Positions 1 to 8,785 of a stretch of 64,000 bases of DNA are shown in pieces. The notes below the pieces were generated by a model. That model was not told where the DNA came from, did no database searches, and saw only the letters and a list, made by a program, of their open reading frames with translations. Source of the stretch: Victivallis vadensis (GTDB taxonomy: Bacteria; Verrucomicrobiota; Lentisphaeria; Victivallales; Victivallaceae); assembly GCF_003096415.1 (NCBI RefSeq), contig NZ_QEKH01000009.1:98635-162634 (forward strand), read 5' to 3'. Numbering within the stretch: position 1 is the stretch's first letter; every line of letters starts with the position of its first letter. A program made the translations under genes and the position numbers.

Positions 1-894
1 ATCGCAGCAGCCGAGCCCCCCCAGCAGCTCCTCCACGGAATGAAATTCGCCGATGCGTGCCACTTCATCCGCGCGCGCCATGCCGGAACGCAGCTTTTCC
101 AGCCGGGAACGCCCCTCCGGCGACTCCGCCACCAGCAGGAAACGCACCTTCAGTTCTTCCGCCATCCGCTCCAGCAACGCACCCGTTCCGGGCGGAATCG
201 CCTCCCTCCCGCCGAAAGCCACCGCAGCCATCCGCCCCTCCCGGATCAGGAACTCATCCGACGGCAGCACCGCCGACGTGGCCAGCAGCAACGAATCGGC
301 GCCGGCAATTCCATTGACGCCGCGCTGATACCGGCGCAGCTCTTCCAGAGACGGCGCATCCGCAGCAGCCGCGAACCGGCAGGTACGCAAACCGTGCTCC
401 AGACAGTGACGGGCCCGGGCCTGCTTCCGTTCGCCGAACCGCCGGAAAAAGGAGAGCCCCGCCAGCTTCGCCAGCCGGGAAAACACTCCGCCCCTTCCGC
501 GCTCTGCTCCGCTTTCCGCCGTCGCACCCCGTTCGAGGCCGACACCCCACACAAACGCGGCCACCCCGTGATGCGACGCGAACTCCAGCAGCTCCGCGCC
601 GGGCATCAGCTCACCGCCCGAAACCGGAGTTCCGATCCAGCCGAAAGCATCATACTGCCGGATCGTCTCGCGCAACTGTTCCACCGGCACTCCGCCGGGA
701 AAACCGTAAGCGGGGACACCGTTCTCCCCCGCAATATGCAGTTCCGCTTTCGGAAATACCCGCCGCAGCGACTCCGCCGCATACCGCAACTCCGCCGCCT
801 TCACCATATCACCGGCCGGGAACACGCCTCCCAGCAATATCTTTTTCGCCGCTTCCGGCTTCTCCCTCCGGGACGGAGGATTGGCTCTTCTCAT
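1..894 (-). CDS. Polysaccharide pyruvyltransferase-like protein (3' end outside window)
   Basis: An open frame begins with ATG at 894-892 and runs off the left edge, giving about 298 residues with no stop. A GGAGAG Shine-Dalgarno sits just upstream, and the start lies 1 bp after the stop of the hybrid kinase gene, so the two are probably cotranscribed. The order of elements (an N-terminal KILLGG strand, then YDAFGWIGTPVSGGELMPG, then VAAFVWGVGLE, then a central ADAPSLEELRR helix, then ADSLLLATSAVLPSD) resembles the polysaccharide pyruvyltransferase family, which adds ketal pyruvate to surface glycans. The match is by pattern only; another two-domain Rossmann transferase is possible. It fits the polysaccharide genes to its right. 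Confidence 0.55.
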   Translation of the reverse strand, partial: MRRANPPSRREKPEAAKKILLGGVFPAGDMVKAAELRYAAESLRRVFPKAELHIAGENGVPAYGFPGGVPVEQLRETIRQYDAFGWIGTPVSGGELMPGAELLEFASHHGVAAFVWGVGLERGATAESGAERGRGGVFSRLAKLAGLSFFRRFGERKQARARHCLEHGLRTCRFAAAADAPSLEELRRYQRGVNGIAGADSLLLATSAVLPSDEFLIREGRMAAVAFGGREAIPPGTGALLERMAEELKVRFLLVAESPEGRSRLEKLRSGMARADEVARIGEFHSVEELLGGLGCCD

Positions 895-895
895 C

Positions 896-3403
896 TTATC
901 TCTCCACCTTGACCAGGTTCAGAATCTTGTCAAGCTTTTCCAGCGTAATCGGCTTGAGCAGCAGTTGATCAAAGCTTGACAGGTCGAAATTGCACTGCGC
1001 CTCCGTATCCGCGGTGACCGCGACGAAAGGCATCATCTCACACCCCGGAATCTTCCGGACCTCCACCGCGAATTCACAGCCGTTCATATTCGGCATCCAG
1101 ATATCGGAAAACACCGCTTTGGGCCGATCGCCGGCCTGCAGCCGCGCCAATGCTTCAGCCGCACCGTCGAATACCACGCAATTCAGCTTCAGAGCGCGGA
1201 ACATCGAAAGCATCACCTTGCGGTTCATCACCACATCGTCCACCACCCAGACTTCATCCAGCTGCCGCTCACCCGCGGGAAATTCCTCCGCGCTCACCAC
1301 CGGAAGCGCCGCCACGCTTTCCGTCTCCCGGTATTCCACGCCCGAAAAGACGATCCGGAAACGGCTGCCCCGGCCCGGTTCACTCTCCAGCAGCACCTCG
1401 CCGTTCATCTTTTCCGCAAGCCGCCGGACGATCGCCAGGCCGAGGCCGGTTCCTTCCGAAGCATCCCCACCCGCATCTCCGGTCCGGGACTGCACAAACG
1501 GTTCGAAGATCTTCTTCTGGTCTTCCGGAGTGATGCCGGAACCGGTGTCGGTCACGGCGATCTCCAGCTCCGCCTGGTTTCCCGTTCCTTTCCGGACAGC
1601 GGCCATGACCGTGACCGACCCGGAAACAGTAAATTTGACCGCATTTCCAAGCAGGTTGTACAGAATCTGCCGCAGGCGGCTCGCGCTGAAATGAAACTCA
1701 GGCAGAGAAGAGGGGATTTCCATACGCAGCGCCAGCTGCTTTTGGCGCAGCTGCGGCTCGAAGATCCGGCCGACATCGCCCAGAACCGTCTCCAGCCGGA
1801 TCCAGCCATAGATGATTTCCAGTTTGTCGGCGTCGATTTTGGAAATTTCCAGCACGTCGTTGATCAACGCCAGCAATGATTCGCCCGCGGCATTGATCGC
1901 CTCGACACTTTCGAGCGCTTCCGCCGGCAGCCCTTCGTTCTTCAGAATCTCACTGAAGCCGATGATCGCATTCAACGGCGTGCGGATCTCATGGCTCATG
2001 GTGGCCAGGAAAGTGCTCTTGGCGCGGTTGGCGACTTCAGCCTCCTTCAGGCTGCCCCGGATCTTCGCCTCCGTCTCCTTGCGGTTGGTCACATCCACCA
2101 GAGTATGAATCACATTGATGATTTCACCGTCGTCGTCCAGCACCGGGACCGCGGACGCGATATAACTGCGCCCGCCGATCTCCACATCGAGAACGGCGGG
2201 ACGGCGGGTGCGGAAGCTCTCGGAGACCGGACATTTGTCGAAATCCGGCCCGCAGCCGCAGAAATTCTGATAGCACGGCTCCGCCAGCAGCTCCGCCTCG
2301 CTTTTCCCGGCGATCGCAGCCGCGGCGGGGTTCACCTTGATCAGGTGCTCCCGGCCGTCCAGCAGCATGATCGCGGTATCGATATGGTCGATGATCATGC
2401 TCTTCTCGCGCTCACTGCGCTTGAGCTGCTCAAGGCTGCGCCGCTTTTCCGCCGCCAGCGACAGAATCCGGGAGATCGCGACAATCGCCCGGTCCTCCAT
2501 TTTGTTCAGCACCTCCTCGCCGCCGCGGAACAGCAGCACCGCAAAACCGTCCAGCCGCTCGCTGACCCGGATGCCGGAAGCCAATGCCGACCGGAATCCC
2601 GGTCGCCCCGCCGCTCCGGTACAGAGCTGACGCAGCACCGGATCGGAAGAGGAGAGTACGCCGCCGCGCACCACCTCCCCCTTTTCCATCCGTTCCAGCC
2701 AGTCGCCGCCGGGAGCCAGCTCCAGGTGCTCCGGCAACTTCGCCGCATTGCCGGAACCGGCAGCCTGCCAGCCGTACTCCAGCACCGCCCGCCCTTCACC
2801 GGCTTCGAGGCGGTAAATGCCGCAGGCGTCGCCAAGCTCATGCGTCGAAACAATCCGCATCACCTCGTCCGTCACATCGGCGGTTCCGGAATCCGGAATC
2901 AGCGCCTCCAGGCAACGGTTGACCGTGCGTTCCAGATTCACATACCCTTCCAGCTGTTCGTGGAGCCGGTCGCGTTCTTCTTCAAGCTGCAGGTGTTCGG
3001 TGATGTCCACCGCCGCCATCGCCACCGCCGGCTTGCCGAATACGTTCGGATCAACGCCGGAAAAGCGCAGCCTCCACTGACGCCCTTCAAAACGGAGTTC
3101 GGCCAGGCGCGGATGCCCGGTCAGCAGCACATCGTCGATCGTGTAACGCAGATTGATGCCCGCCTCCTTCTCCAGCATCGCGGTATCCTCGAAGTCGGGG
3201 ACCGGAAACCCATGCTCCTCCCGGGTGGTCACCTGCCGGAACAGCAGCCGCCCTTCCCCGTCGAACAGCAGCATGGAAACCGGCATCAGGCGAAACAGCT
3301 CCCCGGTCCGGCGGCCGCGGCGCCGGCACACAAGCAAACACGCAACGACGCCGCCGGCGCCCAGAAGAATCACACCGGCCAGAGAACAGAGTAAAACGTG
3401 CAT
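896..3403 (-). CDS. Membrane-bound hybrid sensor histidine kinase (PAS-GAF-PAS-HisKA-HATPase-REC)
   Basis: This 835-residue protein should autophosphorylate on a histidine and pass phosphate to its own receiver. Residues 5-26 form one N-terminal membrane segment. A PAS-like region follows (about 35-135), then a GAF-like region (155-325) and a second PAS (335-440) that carries a cysteine-rich CYQNFCGCGPDFDKC stretch. The HisKA box is MSHEIRTP with His471. The HATPase has N587, DTGSGI (from D619) and GTGLGLA. The receiver has the DD pair at 722-723, phosphoacceptor D767, T798 and K817, so all catalytic residues are present. The cysteines near 377-391 could make the second PAS redox- or metal-sensitive. 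A promoter lies about 100 bp upstream, and the kinase is divergent from a second kinase gene. Confidence 0.93.
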   Translation of the reverse strand: MHVLLCSLAGVILLGAGGVVACLLVCRRRGRRTGELFRLMPVSMLLFDGEGRLLFRQVTTREEHGFPVPDFEDTAMLEKEAGINLRYTIDDVLLTGHPRLAELRFEGRQWRLRFSGVDPNVFGKPAVAMAAVDITEHLQLEEERDRLHEQLEGYVNLERTVNRCLEALIPDSGTADVTDEVMRIVSTHELGDACGIYRLEAGEGRAVLEYGWQAAGSGNAAKLPEHLELAPGGDWLERMEKGEVVRGGVLSSSDPVLRQLCTGAAGRPGFRSALASGIRVSERLDGFAVLLFRGGEEVLNKMEDRAIVAISRILSLAAEKRRSLEQLKRSEREKSMIIDHIDTAIMLLDGREHLIKVNPAAAAIAGKSEAELLAEPCYQNFCGCGPDFDKCPVSESFRTRRPAVLDVEIGGRSYIASAVPVLDDDGEIINVIHTLVDVTNRKETEAKIRGSLKEAEVANRAKSTFLATMSHEIRTPLNAIIGFSEILKNEGLPAEALESVEAINAAGESLLALINDVLEISKIDADKLEIIYGWIRLETVLGDVGRIFEPQLRQKQLALRMEIPSSLPEFHFSASRLRQILYNLLGNAVKFTVSGSVTVMAAVRKGTGNQAELEIAVTDTGSGITPEDQKKIFEPFVQSRTGDAGGDASEGTGLGLAIVRRLAEKMNGEVLLESEPGRGSRFRIVFSGVEYRETESVAALPVVSAEEFPAGERQLDEVWVVDDVVMNRKVMLSMFRALKLNCVVFDGAAEALARLQAGDRPKAVFSDIWMPNMNGCEFAVEVRKIPGCEMMPFVAVTADTEAQCNFDLSSFDQLLLKPITLEKLDKILNLVKVER

Positions 3404-3510
3404 TGGTCCGCCCCCGCAACAGAATTATTGACAGATGGATTCCCCCCGAAAAACAACTGCGATCTGTTTTCCCGATTTCCGGCGGTATCCGACATAACGA
3501 TTCCGCGCCT

Positions 3511-3539
3511 AATATAGCATTCGCCTCGCACATATTCAA
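3511..3539 (-). promoter_or_regulatory. Sigma70-type promoter for the hybrid kinase gene
   Basis: Read on the minus strand, TTGAAT (3539-3534) is followed after 17 bp by TATATT (3516-3511). Transcription would start near 3504, leaving a leader of about 100 nt. Confidence 0.6.
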
Positions 3540-3588
3540 CGTAAAAAAACAAATAAATCAAACCGCTTTATATTATCAATTTTTCCGC

Positions 3589-3617
3589 TTGATTTTTTCG
3601 GAATTTCATGCTATTAT
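3589..3617 (+). promoter_or_regulatory. Sigma70-type promoter for the kinase-receiver gene
   Basis: TTGATT (3589-3594), 17 bp, TATTAT (3612-3617). The in-frame ATG at 3608 lies inside this promoter spacer, which argues that translation starts at the later ATG at 3680. Confidence 0.65.
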
Positions 3618-3679
3618 ATAAAAATACAGGGCATGTTGAGCCTGCAACAAATTTCAGATTGGGGAAATCAGGTCAGCCG

Positions 3680-4780
3680 ATGATCAATCAAAACATAGAA
3701 AAGATCAAGGAAGCATTTTTTTCCCAGCTCAGCCATAACCTGATGACTCACGCCAGCAATATCATCGGTTTCTCGGAGTTGATGAAAAACGAGGAACTCC
3801 GGCAGGAGGACAAACTCCAGTATATCCAGTTTGTGATCGAGCTGTCCAATATGATCCTGACCCTTGCCGAAGACGTGAAGTCGCTGAACAAGCTCTCCCC
3901 GGAAAGTTTCGCGCTCAACGAGAGCAAGGCGAACCTGAACAGCTTCATGGATGAAATTTACAACGCCGCGCAGAACAGCAATGAAATCGCCGACGGCGTC
4001 AGATTCACGCTCCGCAAGACCCTCCGCGATCAGGACGCCACTTTCCTGATCGATAAAAACAAGATTTTCAAAATGCTCAACACGCTGCTGCGCAACTCCT
4101 TTGAATCCACGGTTTCCGGCGGCATCGAATTCGGCTACCATCTGCTGCATGACGCGGAAAAGCTGGAGTTTTTCGTTTTCGACACCGGGCGCGGCATGAC
4201 GGCGGAGCAGCAGAAAAAGCTTTTCGATATGGAGAGCGTTTCAAAACAGCGCAACCGCGGCCTCGGCCTGATCGTGATGAAAATGACGCTGGACGAATTG
4301 GGCGAACAGCTCCGCATCGAATCGAAACCGGGCGAAGGCACCCGGATTTACTTCACTCTCCCCTTCCGGCGGCAGCAGGCCGCGGCCGGGGCGAAACCCG
4401 ATTCCGCCGCCCCCGACTGGCACGGGAAAAAAGTGCTGGTCGTGGACGACAACAAGATGAACTATCTTCTGATCTGTAAAATGCTTTTCTCCACCGGAGC
4501 GGAATTCGTGTGGGCCTCCAACGCCGCCGAGTGCCTGGCGCAACTTGACACGGGGCGGTTCGACTGTGTGCTGATGGATGTGGAAATGCCCGGCATGAAC
4601 GGCTTCGAGGCCTCGAAGATCATCAAGCAGACCTTCCCCGGGCTGCCCGTGATCATCGTGACCGCCCACCTCGGCGAAAATGTCGCCCGACGCTGCCTCG
4701 AATGCGGGATCGACGACTATATCATCCAACCCGTCCACACCAAAGTGCTTTACGAGCAGCTCGGCAAATTTCTGGATTGA
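3680..4780 (+). CDS. Soluble histidine kinase-receiver protein, atypical
   Basis: The start at 3680 (MINQNIEKIK, 366 residues) is preferred over the in-frame ATG at 3608, which lies within the promoter. No membrane segment is seen. A dimerisation helix carries the phospho-histidine candidate H19 in QLSHNLMTHASNIIGFSELM, where the usual HE.RTP box is altered. An HATPase domain has DTGRGM and RGLGLIVMK. The C-terminal receiver keeps the acidic pair (VVDDN), the phosphoacceptor Asp (VLMDVEMP) and the Thr (IIVTAH), but the near-invariant Lys is Gln (YIIQPV). The gene runs into the phosphodiesterase-like gene 6 bp downstream, so it may help control polysaccharide functions. Confidence 0.85.
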   Translation: MINQNIEKIKEAFFSQLSHNLMTHASNIIGFSELMKNEELRQEDKLQYIQFVIELSNMILTLAEDVKSLNKLSPESFALNESKANLNSFMDEIYNAAQNSNEIADGVRFTLRKTLRDQDATFLIDKNKIFKMLNTLLRNSFESTVSGGIEFGYHLLHDAEKLEFFVFDTGRGMTAEQQKKLFDMESVSKQRNRGLGLIVMKMTLDELGEQLRIESKPGEGTRIYFTLPFRRQQAAAGAKPDSAAPDWHGKKVLVVDDNKMNYLLICKMLFSTGAEFVWASNAAECLAQLDTGRFDCVLMDVEMPGMNGFEASKIIKQTFPGLPVIIVTAHLGENVARRCLECGIDDYIIQPVHTKVLYEQLGKFLD

Positions 4781-4786
4781 CGGGCA

Positions 4787-5944
4787 ATGAAAACACGCGT
4801 GGAGCTCTATTTGTTTATCGACGCTCTCGGCTGGAATATCGTCCGGGAGCACGGTTTCTGCCGGGAGCTGCTGCCTTATCAGGCGAAGGTGCGCACCCAG
4901 TTCGGCTACTCGTCGGGAGCGGTGCCGACCATTCTCTCCGGTAAAACGCCCCGCGAACACGGTCATTTCAGCTGCTTTTATTATTCGCCGGAAACTTCGC
5001 CGTTCCGCTGGATGCGTCTGCTGCCGCTCGCGCTGATGCCCGACGCGCTGTTCAACCGGCACCGGATCCGGCACCGGCTCGCGAAGCTGATCGCGAAACG
5101 GAACGGTTACACCGGTTATTTCGAGCTGTATTCCCTGCCTTACTCCCATTTGCCCAGCTTCGACTACAGTGAGAAAAACGACATCTTCGCGCCGGGCGGA
5201 CTGCGGAAGGTGCCGAACCTCGCGGATGTATGGCAGCGGCAGAAACGCCGGAGCCACATCTCCGACTGGCGGCTGCCGTCACGGGAAAACCTGCGCATCG
5301 GCGAAGAGCTGCTCCGCCAAGGCAAAACCGACTCGCTGTTCCTTTACACGGCGGAACTGGACTCCTTTCTGCACTTTCACGTCTCCGAACCGGAACGGGT
5401 CGCGGAAAAGCTCCGGGAATATGAACGGGCCGTGATGCGGCTGCTCGAAGCCGCTTCCTCGTCCGGCCGGGAGTGCGCGCTGCATGTGATCTCCGACCAC
5501 GGCATGACGCCGCTGGCTGGCGCCTGCGACCTCGGCAGGCTGCTGGCCGGACGCGGGCTGCGGTTCGGCGAAGGCCATGCGTCGGTGCTGGACTCCACAA
5601 TGGCCCGCTTCTGGATTTTCGATCCGCAATTGCGTTCCCGCCTCGCCGCGGCGCTGGCCGATGCTCCGGGGCACTTCCTCTCCGAAGCGGAAAAACAGCG
5701 CTTCGGCATCGATTTTCCCGACCGTCAGTACGGAGATGAGATTTTCCTGCTGGATCCGGGCATCCAGATCGCCCCTTCGGACATGGGGCGGCGGCCGCTG
5801 CCGGGCATGCACGGCTTCACACCGGACGATTCCGATTCCGACGCCGCTTTCCTTTCCAATGTCGAACCGGCGGAATACCCCGCCTGGATCGGAGATTATT
5901 TCACACTGATGACCTCCGGGGGCACCGATGGCCGGCGCGGCTGA
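4787..5944 (+). CDS. Alkaline phosphatase superfamily hydrolase (type I phosphodiesterase-like)
   Basis: A 385-residue protein with the metal-binding layout of the nucleotide pyrophosphatase/phosphodiesterase and sulfatase superfamily. An early Asp is in LYLFIDALGWN. The nucleophile region is GYSSGAVPTILSGKTPREHG, with Ser or Thr as candidate nucleophile. A metal site is HVISDHGMTPL and a late His is in PGMHGFTPDD. There is no signal peptide or membrane segment, so it is probably cytoplasmic. It lies between the kinase-receiver gene (6 bp upstream) and the flippase gene (17 bp overlap), which suggests a role in surface glycan modification or nucleotide-sugar turnover. The substrate is unknown. 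Confidence 0.8.
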   Translation: MKTRVELYLFIDALGWNIVREHGFCRELLPYQAKVRTQFGYSSGAVPTILSGKTPREHGHFSCFYYSPETSPFRWMRLLPLALMPDALFNRHRIRHRLAKLIAKRNGYTGYFELYSLPYSHLPSFDYSEKNDIFAPGGLRKVPNLADVWQRQKRRSHISDWRLPSRENLRIGEELLRQGKTDSLFLYTAELDSFLHFHVSEPERVAEKLREYERAVMRLLEAASSSGRECALHVISDHGMTPLAGACDLGRLLAGRGLRFGEGHASVLDSTMARFWIFDPQLRSRLAAALADAPGHFLSEAEKQRFGIDFPDRQYGDEIFLLDPGIQIAPSDMGRRPLPGMHGFTPDDSDSDAAFLSNVEPAEYPAWIGDYFTLMTSGGTDGRRG

Positions 5945-7469
5945 ACACTCCGCCCTGACCGGCGCAATCCTGAAGGGTACCGCCACCAACTATCTGCGCG
6001 TCGCGGTCAAGCTGGTCAAGACGGTGATGCTGACCCGTATCCTGCAATACCATCTCGGCGTGGATTTCTACGGCTACTGGACACTGTTATGGGCGGTTTT
6101 CGGCTACGCGACGCTGCTGGAATTCGGCTTCGGACGCACCATGCAGAAGTACACCGCCGAAGGAGTCGACACCCCGGAGCGGCTGCTCTCCTTCAACCGG
6201 ATCTTCTCGGCGGTGCTGGCCAGCTACCTCGGCATCGCACTGGCGCTGCTGGCCATTTCCGCGCTGCTCGCGGTAAACCTTGAATCAGTCTTCCGGCTGC
6301 CGGAGGGCGATACCGGTTACTACCGCACCGTGTTCTGGGTGTTCGGAATCGGCTGCGCGGTAGTTTTCCCCACCGGCATCTGCACGGAAATCCTGGCCGG
6401 CATGCATAAAATCCACTGGCGGAACTGGGTGATCATCCTGAACCAGCTCCTTGAGCTGGCCGGCATCTGGCTGACGTTCCGCCTCGGCGGGTCGCTGCTG
6501 GCGATCGCGGTGTTCACCTGTGCGAACAACCTGTTCAGCAACATCGTGATGGCGGCGACGATCCGGCGGCGGATTCCGGGTATCCGCTTCACCTTCAGCG
6601 GACTGAGCGTGGCCACCTTCCGCCGCATCGCCGACTTCAGCGTCTTCAGCTATCTGATGAGCATCGCGGCATTGGTGATCTTCAGGACCGACCGGGTGGT
6701 GCTGGGAGTCTGCTCCGGCATTGCGGCGGTGGCGGTCTATCAGTTCGGCACCCGGATTCCGGAGCTTTTCCAGTACTTCACCGGGCAGCTCACCGAAACC
6801 ATGGGGCCGACCGCCTCGCGTCTCTACCTGCGCGGCGAACACGAGGAGCTGCGCCGCTACATGCTGATCGCTTCGAAGGTCAACGTTTTCCTCGGCGCCG
6901 GAGCGCTGGTGGGCGCCGGTTTCCTGGCCGCGCCGATCCTGAAAGCGTGGCTGGACCTCGACAGTGCCGAAGTATTGAACATCACTTATGTGATGCTGTT
7001 TTCGGGTTTTCTTTCCGTCGCGTTCCGCGACACGGCCAATGTGTTCATGCAGATGTCGGGGCGGCACCGGATTATCGCGGTGTCGGTGATTTTTGAAGCG
7101 GTGTTCAACCTGGGATTGAGCCTGGCGCTGGTGTTCCGCTATCACGCGCTCGGCGTCGCAATCGGCACGCTGATTCCCAATGCGCTGCTGGCGCTCTTCG
7201 TGATGTTTCCGCTGGCCGCCGGCCATATGAAACTCGGCTTATGGGAGTATTTCACCCGGGTTTATCTGCCGGTCATCCCGGCGGCGCTGCTGACGGCGCT
7301 GGCTCTGTGGGGTTTCCGGCACTTCATCTCCGAGTGGAACTGGCCGCTGATCCTCACCGCCGCCGCCGTTGCCGGAATCCTCTATCCGGCCGCCGCGGGG
7401 ATGCTGCTTTTCACCGCCGCGGAGCGCCGGGCGCTTCTTGACCGCTGCCGCAGCCTTGCGGCGCGCTGA
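5928..7469 (+). CDS. Wzx-like polysaccharide flippase (MOP superfamily)
   Basis: A 513-residue, strongly hydrophobic protein with about 12-14 membrane segments spread along its length. This is the usual size and pattern of O-antigen and exopolysaccharide flippases, which move lipid-linked repeat units across the inner membrane. The N-terminal stretch (ILKGTATNYLRVAVKLVKTV) is typical of the family. The start overlaps the upstream hydrolase gene by 17 bp and follows a GGGGG ribosome site. The last 231 bp overlap the 3' end of the oppositely oriented polymerase gene. The flippase C-terminus still reads as good membrane helices there, so the flippase frame is the conserved one in the overlap. 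Confidence 0.88.
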   Translation: MAGAAEHSALTGAILKGTATNYLRVAVKLVKTVMLTRILQYHLGVDFYGYWTLLWAVFGYATLLEFGFGRTMQKYTAEGVDTPERLLSFNRIFSAVLASYLGIALALLAISALLAVNLESVFRLPEGDTGYYRTVFWVFGIGCAVVFPTGICTEILAGMHKIHWRNWVIILNQLLELAGIWLTFRLGGSLLAIAVFTCANNLFSNIVMAATIRRRIPGIRFTFSGLSVATFRRIADFSVFSYLMSIAALVIFRTDRVVLGVCSGIAAVAVYQFGTRIPELFQYFTGQLTETMGPTASRLYLRGEHEELRRYMLIASKVNVFLGAGALVGAGFLAAPILKAWLDLDSAEVLNITYVMLFSGFLSVAFRDTANVFMQMSGRHRIIAVSVIFEAVFNLGLSLALVFRYHALGVAIGTLIPNALLALFVMFPLAAGHMKLGLWEYFTRVYLPVIPAALLTALALWGFRHFISEWNWPLILTAAAVAGILYPAAAGMLLFTAAERRALLDRCRSLAAR

Positions 7470-8777
7470 CTTGGACAGCGTATCCAACGCGCAGACCGAC
7501 GCGAACGCCAGCATCAGTTCGTAATAGTTCGCCGACTGCTTAAGCACCCATTCCAACGACGACTGGCAGTAGATCGCCGCCAGCCCCCCCGCCCAGCCGA
7601 TACATAAAAAGCGCCACGAATTCCCCTTCAGCCGCACGATCAGCCGCAGGTTGAGGCAGTAATAATAGAGCAGCATCATCAGAAACACCGCCAGCGTGAT
7701 CCAGCCGCATTCCGAGGCGATCATCAGATAAACGGTCTCCACCAGCTGCCAGCGGTAGATGCGCGGCGCAACCTCCATCGAACGTTCCGACAGCGGAAGC
7801 CCGACGGTATACTCCTGATTCATCGTCTCGCCGAACTGATTGAGGCCGACTCCCAGAAAGCGGGAATTCGCCATCTCCGCAGCCGCCACCGCCAAAGCGA
7901 TCCGGTCGTTCTTCGACTCGACCGGCGCGTTGGTGTACCGCAGATAGACGTGCTCCGCCACCTTGGCCATCACCGCCGCCGCGCAGAGCATCAGCAGCGT
8001 GGTGATCAGCACCTTGCGCCGGTTCACGCCGCACAGGTTCGAGATTGCGAAGGTCAGAATACAGCCGAGCGCATAACAGAACATTCCTCCCCGCGACAGT
8101 GAAAATACCACCATCAGCGAACAGCACCCGAACGTCCATACATAGATGCCGACCCGCTTCGCCCCCTCCCGGCAGTTATAGGCCGCCGACAGGAACACCG
8201 TCCCCAGCAGCGCCATATACATGCACATCGAATTCTGGTGGGGGAACGTACTGCGGAGCTGATAGCCGTTGTCCAGATATTTCTCCTTCAACCCGTTCAG
8301 GAACACAAACATCACGACCGCAATCAGGCAGTTGAGCATAAACCGGAGGTTGGCCGGATTCAGCAGCAGATTGTACATCACCAGGAAAAAGAAATAGAAC
8401 CGGACCATCTTCCACAGTTCGAACCACGAAAAGATCGGCTGCGCCGCATTCCAGATCGACAGCGCGCTCAATCCGGTGTAGATCACGTACCAGTACCACC
8501 CCGCCGGCGTCCAGCGGAACTTCCGCCGTTCGCCCAGCAGCGTGAGAAACAACACCAGCACGCAAAGGTCGACCACCGTGACCTCAAAGCCGCGCGCGCT
8601 GCCCCGGTACCACTCCATCGACTCGAAGTTGATGTGCAGCCGCAGAAAGCAGGTCAGGAAGATCGCGCCGAAGATCATCACCTTGCGGAACAGTGTGCTC
8701 CGCAGCGACAACGCCACCGCGAACGGCACGCCGAGGAACACGGCCGCGAAAAAGATGATGAACTTGTATTCCGACAT
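7239..8777 (-). CDS. Wzy/O-antigen ligase-like membrane protein
   Basis: A 512-residue polytopic protein with about 10-12 membrane segments and a FSLSRGGMF motif, as in O-antigen polymerases and ligases of the Wzy_C type. These join or polymerise lipid-linked glycans at the periplasmic face. A large hydrophilic loop (about 255-345) precedes the last helices, as expected. It is the last gene of the exopolysaccharide operon, 8 bp after the export lipoprotein gene. From about residue 437 the protein becomes a hydrophilic tail rich in Arg, Gly and Pro, encoded antisense to the end of the flippase gene. That tail looks like read-through to the next stop and not a conserved domain. Confidence 0.85.
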   Translation of the reverse strand: MSEYKFIIFFAAVFLGVPFAVALSLRSTLFRKVMIFGAIFLTCFLRLHINFESMEWYRGSARGFEVTVVDLCVLVLFLTLLGERRKFRWTPAGWYWYVIYTGLSALSIWNAAQPIFSWFELWKMVRFYFFFLVMYNLLLNPANLRFMLNCLIAVVMFVFLNGLKEKYLDNGYQLRSTFPHQNSMCMYMALLGTVFLSAAYNCREGAKRVGIYVWTFGCCSLMVVFSLSRGGMFCYALGCILTFAISNLCGVNRRKVLITTLLMLCAAAVMAKVAEHVYLRYTNAPVESKNDRIALAVAAAEMANSRFLGVGLNQFGETMNQEYTVGLPLSERSMEVAPRIYRWQLVETVYLMIASECGWITLAVFLMMLLYYYCLNLRLIVRLKGNSWRFLCIGWAGGLAAIYCQSSLEWVLKQSANYYELMLAFASVCALDTLSKSARRKAAAAVKKRPALRGGEKQHPRGGRIEDSGNGGGGEDQRPVPLGDEVPETPQSQRRQQRRRDDRQINPGEILP

Positions 8778-8785
8778 CCCGGAGC

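Noticed and set aside
40..912. Open frame of 290 residues on the + strand
   Set aside because: Its product is Arg/Pro-rich and it lies opposite the partial minus-strand gene, which has sensible composition and a proper ribosome site.
1991..3394. 467-residue + strand frame opposite the hybrid kinase
   Set aside because: Antisense shadow of a clear multi-domain kinase.
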